A stretch of DNA of 9,278 nucleotides from Pirellulales bacterium (lineage in GTDB: Bacteria; Planctomycetota; Planctomycetia; Pirellulales; JAICIG01): positions 1 to 9,278 of the forward strand of contig JAICIG010000319.1 of the NCBI GenBank assembly GCA_025924495.1. Direction: 5' to 3'. Of this stretch, positions 6,570 to 9,278 are shown in pieces (the stretch's first letter is position 1; the number at the start of each line of letters is the position of its first letter). Under the pieces are notes generated by a model, which saw only the letters and a program-made list of their open reading frames with translations, was not told the origin of the DNA and searched no databases. A program made the translations under genes and the position numbers.

Positions 6570-6598
6570 TTGCCCCCCCAGTCGGGAAGCTCTATAGT
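6570..6598 (+). promoter_or_regulatory. candidate sigma70-type promoter of the tetR-efflux operon
   Basis: TTGCCC (6570-6575, 4 of 6 to TTGACA), a 17-nt spacer, then TATAGT (6593-6598, 5 of 6 to TATAAT). The predicted start is near 6605, inside the inverted repeat that follows. A C7 run (6573-6579) straddles the -35 and the spacer. Confidence 0.5.
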
Positions 6599-6601
6599 GC
6601 A

Positions 6602-6625
6602 TTACCGGACCGACCAGTCCGCTAA
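6602..6625. promoter_or_regulatory. candidate TetR operator (24-bp inverted repeat)
   Basis: TTAcCGGAC and GTCCGcTAA flank a 6-nt centre; 8 of 9 positions in each arm are symmetrical. It begins 4 bp after the predicted -10 box and overlaps the predicted start of transcription, 39 bp before the tetR ATG. TetR-family dimers bind palindromes of this size, usually over their own promoter, so autorepression of the operon is the natural reading. No binding data support it here. Confidence 0.55.
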
Positions 6626-6663
6626 AGATCCCTCCCCTTTTGGTTTGCCTTCGAGGAAACGCT

Positions 6664-7356
6664 ATGGACGCTTCGACTGCTCCGCGCATGGGCAGGCCCG
6701 TCAATCAGGAGCTGCGAGAGCGACGCCGCGAAGAGATTCTAGATGCGGCGGTCAAGCTGTTTGCACGCGGCGGCTATGGCGAGACCGATACGCAGGCGCT
6801 GGCCGATAGCCTGCAGATCGGCAAAGGAACTATCTATCGCTACTTTCCCAGTAAGGAGGCGTTATTCCTCGCCGCCGTCGATCGGGGAATGCACCGAGCA
6901 GGCGAATCGATTGACGCCAGCTTAACCGGGCTCTGCGAGCCGCTTGAGATTATCCGTGCGGCCGTTAACGCTTATCTGAACTTCTTCGATCGGCATCCGG
7001 AGATCGTCGAATTGCTCATTCAGGAACGAGCGCACTTCAAAGATCGCAAACAGCCAACCTATTTCGAACATCGCGAAGCGAACATCGGTCGCTGGCAGGA
7101 GTTATTCCGCAGCCTCATCGCCGCCGGCCGCGTTCGCGACTTATCGCCCGCCAGGATTACCGACGTTACGAGCGACCTGCTGTATGGCGCGATGTTCACC
7201 AATTACTTCGCCGGTCGCCGTCGTCCGCTCAGCGAACAGGCGGATGACATCCTCGATCTGATTTTCAATGGAATCCTTTCCGAAGGCGAGCGGCGTCAGA
7301 ACCTCGGTCGGCGGCCGGAAGCCGACCACCGCGGAGAACCCACTGCTTTGCGCTAA
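6664..7356 (+). CDS. TetR/AcrR-family transcriptional repressor of the efflux operon
   Basis: A 230-residue dimeric DNA-binding repressor, a normal size for the family. The N-terminal helix-turn-helix domain (about 18-67) shows RREEILDAAVKLFARGGYGE (21-40), then ALADSLQIGKGTIYRYFPSK (45-64) with the recognition-helix GTIYRYF signature, followed by EALF. The C-terminal ligand-binding and dimerisation part (about 75-205) includes FFDRHPEIVELLIQER. The last 20 or so residues are Arg-rich and probably disordered. ATG 6664 is chosen because GAGGAA (6653-6658) sits 5 nt upstream; a TTG at 6640 would extend the frame by 8 residues without a ribosome binding site. The adaptor gene starts 66 bp downstream on the same strand. 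The ligand is likely a substrate of the pump, but it cannot be read from sequence. Confidence 0.93.
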   Translation: MDASTAPRMGRPVNQELRERRREEILDAAVKLFARGGYGETDTQALADSLQIGKGTIYRYFPSKEALFLAAVDRGMHRAGESIDASLTGLCEPLEIIRAAVNAYLNFFDRHPEIVELLIQERAHFKDRKQPTYFEHREANIGRWQELFRSLIAAGRVRDLSPARITDVTSDLLYGAMFTNYFAGRRRPLSEQADDILDLIFNGILSEGERRQNLGRRPEADHRGEPTALR

Positions 7357-7384
7357 GCGGCCGCTGGGTCGGCTCGTTCCCTAC

Positions 7385-7404
7385 CACTCCTGGAACACTC
7401 CTGG
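7385..7404 (+). repeat. 11-bp-spaced direct repeat before the adaptor gene
   Basis: CACTCCTGG occurs at 7385-7393 and again at 7396-7404, a period of 11 bp, or about one helical turn. It lies 19-38 bp upstream of the adaptor ATG. It may be a protein-binding site or a small duplication. No promoter is evident next to it. Confidence 0.4.
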
Positions 7405-7422
7405 CAGAAAACAAGGGCTAAG

Positions 7423-8871
7423 ATGGTCCATCGAATGTTGAGGTGGTGCTTGATCCTGGGCTCGACCTGTCTTGTCGGGCTTGGGGTGGCGTATGTTATC
7501 AACGGCGGCGCTCGGCAGCAGGAAAGCGAAGCGGAAGCCGCCGACACCCGCGCCGGCAAAACCGCCCGGCGCGAACAACAGGCCGTCGCCGTCACGGTGG
7601 CGCCCGTCACGCCGCGACGCATTCAACGCGCCGTCAAGATCGTGGGCACGTTCAATGGTCTCGAAGAAGTCGACGTCGAAACGAAAATCAGCGGCCGCGT
7701 CGTGAGGATTGCACACGATATCGGCGACGTGGTTCGCCCGGGCGACGTGTTGCTGGAAATCCAGGCGACCGATTACCGACTGGCAGTGGCGGAAGCACAA
7801 CGTTCCATGGAATTGGAACTCGCCAAGCTCGGACTGCAGGCGCCCCCGGAGGACGATTTCGACGTCAATACGCTGCCGACCATTGTGCGCGCCGCCCAGG
7901 AAGAGAAAAACGCCAAGAGCAAGCTCACTCGCCGCCGCAATCTCAAGCAGTTCACCACGGCCGAAGATCTCGACCAGATGGAAACCGATTTTAAAATCGC
8001 CGAGGCCAATCATCAGCAGGCCGTGCTGGAAGCCAGCGCCACCTTGGCCGCCGTGCGCCAGCGGCAGGCGTCGCTTGATACCGCGCTCGATCGTTTGAAC
8101 GAAACTTCGATTCGCGTACCCGAGCCTTCGGTCGACCGGCTGCAGGAGGTGATGCAGGCGGCTCGAGCCGCTGGCTTGAAACAAGAAGAGCTGCCGCCGG
8201 TCGAGTATGTGGTCTCTGAGCGGATGGTATCCGAGGGCGAAATGATTCACGCCGCGAGCGGCGCCGCCGTATTTCACCTGGCGATGGATCGCCCGCTCAA
8301 GTTGCTCGCGACCGTGCCGGAGCGTCATGTTGGCGAAGTCCGCATCGGCCAGCGCGTCGACGTAGCGGTGGAAGCGTATCCCGCCGAGACATTCCAGGGA
8401 GTCGTATCGCGGATCAATCCGACGATCGACCGCGCCAGCCGGACCTTCAAACTGGAAGTGCTGGTGGCGAACCCCGACCGGCGCCTGAAAGCGGGCAGTT
8501 TTGCCAAGGCCTCGGTCATGACGCGTGAAGACGCTCAGGCGTCAACCATTCCCGAAGAGGCGCTCGTCAGCTTCGCTGGGGTAACTAAAGTCTTCGTAAT
8601 CGATGGCGGGCAGGCGAGAGCTATCGAAGTTCAGCCGGGCGTGAGGATGGAAATTCAGGGACCAAAACGCCTCGAAAATTGGGTCGAAGTCGTGGGCGAA
8701 TTGCCGCCGGATTCTGATGTCGTAACCAGCGGGCAGACCCAGCTGGCCGACGGCACGACGGTGCGATTACGCAGCGATGCGCTGAATGCTCCGGGAGTCG
8801 CTTCCTCCGAACAGGTTCGCTCTGCCGAACAGATTGGCTCCTCCGGACAGGGCAAGGTCCAACCGCGCTGA
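7423..8871 (+). CDS. RND efflux periplasmic adaptor (membrane fusion protein, HlyD/AcrA type)
   Basis: A 482-residue adaptor linking an RND pump to an outer-membrane channel. Residues 7-27 are a single hydrophobic segment after a short basic start. Cys16 is not in a good lipobox, so a signal anchor or ordinary signal peptide is more likely than a lipoprotein. The first lipoyl half is seen at about 85-118 (ETKISGRVVRIAHDIGDVV, then RPGDVLLEI). A helical hairpin spans about 118-225 and the second lipoyl half about 225-285 (TSIRVP, then YVVSERMVSEGEMI). The beta-barrel covers about 290-370 (VPERHVGEVRIGQ, GVVSRINPTIDRASRTFKLE, LKAGSFAKASV), and a membrane-proximal domain ends near 450. Oddities: about 28 extra residues split the second lipoyl half, and the C-terminus carries a hexapeptide repeat. 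AAGGG (7413-7417) is a fair ribosome binding site. The pump gene follows after 52 bp. Confidence 0.93.
   Translation: MVHRMLRWCLILGSTCLVGLGVAYVINGGARQQESEAEAADTRAGKTARREQQAVAVTVAPVTPRRIQRAVKIVGTFNGLEEVDVETKISGRVVRIAHDIGDVVRPGDVLLEIQATDYRLAVAEAQRSMELELAKLGLQAPPEDDFDVNTLPTIVRAAQEEKNAKSKLTRRRNLKQFTTAEDLDQMETDFKIAEANHQQAVLEASATLAAVRQRQASLDTALDRLNETSIRVPEPSVDRLQEVMQAARAAGLKQEELPPVEYVVSERMVSEGEMIHAASGAAVFHLAMDRPLKLLATVPERHVGEVRIGQRVDVAVEAYPAETFQGVVSRINPTIDRASRTFKLEVLVANPDRRLKAGSFAKASVMTREDAQASTIPEEALVSFAGVTKVFVIDGGQARAIEVQPGVRMEIQGPKRLENWVEVVGELPPDSDVVTSGQTQLADGTTVRLRSDALNAPGVASSEQVRSAEQIGSSGQGKVQPR
8803..8856 (+). repeat. 18-bp tandem repeat at the 3' end of the adaptor gene
   Basis: Three consecutive 18-bp units encode SSEQVR, SAEQIG and SSGQGK. 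The core CCGAACAG recurs at 8807 and 8825, with one change (CCGGACAG) at 8843. The frame is preserved, so copy-number change would only lengthen or shorten a flexible tail. Confidence 0.6.
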
Positions 8872-8923
8872 ATCGACGCGCTCCCGCCGCCCTTCCATTA
8901 ATTTCGATGCCTTTGAGTCCAAC

Positions 8924-9278
8924 ATGACGATTTGGGATATCTGCATCAAGCGACCGATTTTCACCGCCATGCTGGTCGCGGCGCCGATCGTGCTGGGCCT
9001 CGCCTCCTACCGGCGGCTAGGCGTCGATTTGTTTCCCAACGTCGATCTGCCTGTGGTCACGGTCACGACGACCTTGCGCGGCGCCAGCGTCGAGGAAATG
9101 GAAACCGGCGTCACCAAACCGATCGAGGAGATCGTCAATACGATCTCCGGCATTGACGAACTGCGGTCGACGACCAAGGAAGGCATGAGCCAGGTCATCA
9201 TTCAGTTCGTGCTTGAGAAGAACGGCGCTGTGGCGGCCCAGGAAGTCGACGGCAAAGTCCGGACGATTCTCAGCCAAC
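8924..9278 (+). CDS. RND-family efflux pump inner-membrane subunit (partial, 5' end only)
   Basis: The first 118 codons of a proton-driven RND transporter; a complete one has about 1000-1050 residues, so almost 90% lies beyond the window. It begins MTIWDICIKRPIFTAM, the usual cytoplasmic start of AcrB/MdtB-like pumps. A first transmembrane helix follows (about 11-29), then YRRLGVDLFPNVDLPVVTV (29-47) entering the porter domain. The further segments GASVEEMETGVTKPIEE, SGIDELRSTTKEG and EVDGKVRTILSQ are typical of the hydrophobe/amphiphile efflux-1 (HAE1) group rather than heavy-metal pumps. No stop interrupts the frame to the window edge. The ATG at 8924 is 52 bp after the adaptor gene and has only a weak upstream GAG. 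The substrate is not predictable from this part. Confidence 0.94.
   Translation, partial: MTIWDICIKRPIFTAMLVAAPIVLGLASYRRLGVDLFPNVDLPVVTVTTTLRGASVEEMETGVTKPIEEIVNTISGIDELRSTTKEGMSQVIIQFVLEKNGAVAAQEVDGKVRTILSQ

Larger units (their letters stand above)
6407..6663. other. divergent intergenic region between the glycosylase gene and tetR
   Basis: 257 bp with no credible gene. Short open frames here lack ribosome binding sites and family-like sequence. The region carries the glycosylase promoter candidate near 6415-6423, the tetR promoter candidate at 6570-6598 and the operator-like inverted repeat at 6602-6625. A second possible -35 (TTGACC, 6542-6547) lacks a good -10 partner. Nothing was recognised in about 6424-6540. 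Confidence 0.6.

Noticed and set aside
6542..6570. TTGACC (6542-6547) with TCCTAT (6565-6570) as the tetR promoter
   Set aside because: The -35 is good but the -10 matches only 3 of 6. The TTGCCC/TATAGT pair just downstream is better overall and better placed relative to the palindrome.
7381..8328. 315-codon frame on the - strand over the adaptor gene
   Set aside because: It is fully antisense to a well-supported adaptor gene, and its translation shows no recognisable domain.
8907..8927. Six-residue mini-ORF whose TGA overlaps the pump ATG (ATGA)
   Set aside because: There is no Shine-Dalgarno before it, and such short frames arise often by chance. Translational coupling cannot be argued from this alone.

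Overview
The window is high-GC bacterial DNA, densely packed with ordinary protein genes, with no RNA genes, insertion sequences or CRISPR. Gene content and style suggest a planctomycete, probably Pirellulales-like. The clues are a tiny lysine-rich protein with a KKFA..W..IF-type N-terminus, a nicking-type MutL (the type found in bacteria without MutH), and an RND adaptor with an insertion in its lipoyl domain. This taxonomic guess is inference, not proof.

Layout. Five genes run on the + strand from 72 to 5778: the ribosome-associated ABC-F protein EttA; a 69-residue lysine-rich protein; a SelW/Rdx-type selenoprotein read through an in-frame TGA (2052-2297); a sigma54-type response regulator; and the mismatch-repair protein MutL. 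A convergent gene at 5813-6406 (- strand) encodes a 3-methyladenine DNA glycosylase of the AAG/MPG family. A 257-bp divergent intergenic region follows, carrying candidate promoters for both directions and a strong inverted repeat. From 6664 to the window end lies an efflux operon: a TetR-type repressor, a periplasmic adaptor, and the first 118 codons of an RND inner-membrane pump.

The main discovery is the selenoprotein. A start codon at 2052, behind a perfect GGAGG ribosome binding site, opens a frame encoding a C-x-x-(TGA) redox motif. The frame continues into a full SelW-like domain. A hairpin with a GU-containing apical loop lies 22 nt after the TGA, where a bacterial SECIS element should be. 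Conventional gene calling would lose the catalytic N-terminus, or start at an internal TTG (2109).

How the genes work together. The tetR-adaptor-pump set is a self-contained drug or solvent efflux module. The inverted repeat just downstream of its predicted -10 box is a plausible operator through which TetR would control itself and the pump. MutL and the glycosylase are both DNA repair proteins, but they are convergent and not co-transcribed. The first five genes share a strand but not an obvious pathway, and the response regulator may have its own start of transcription.
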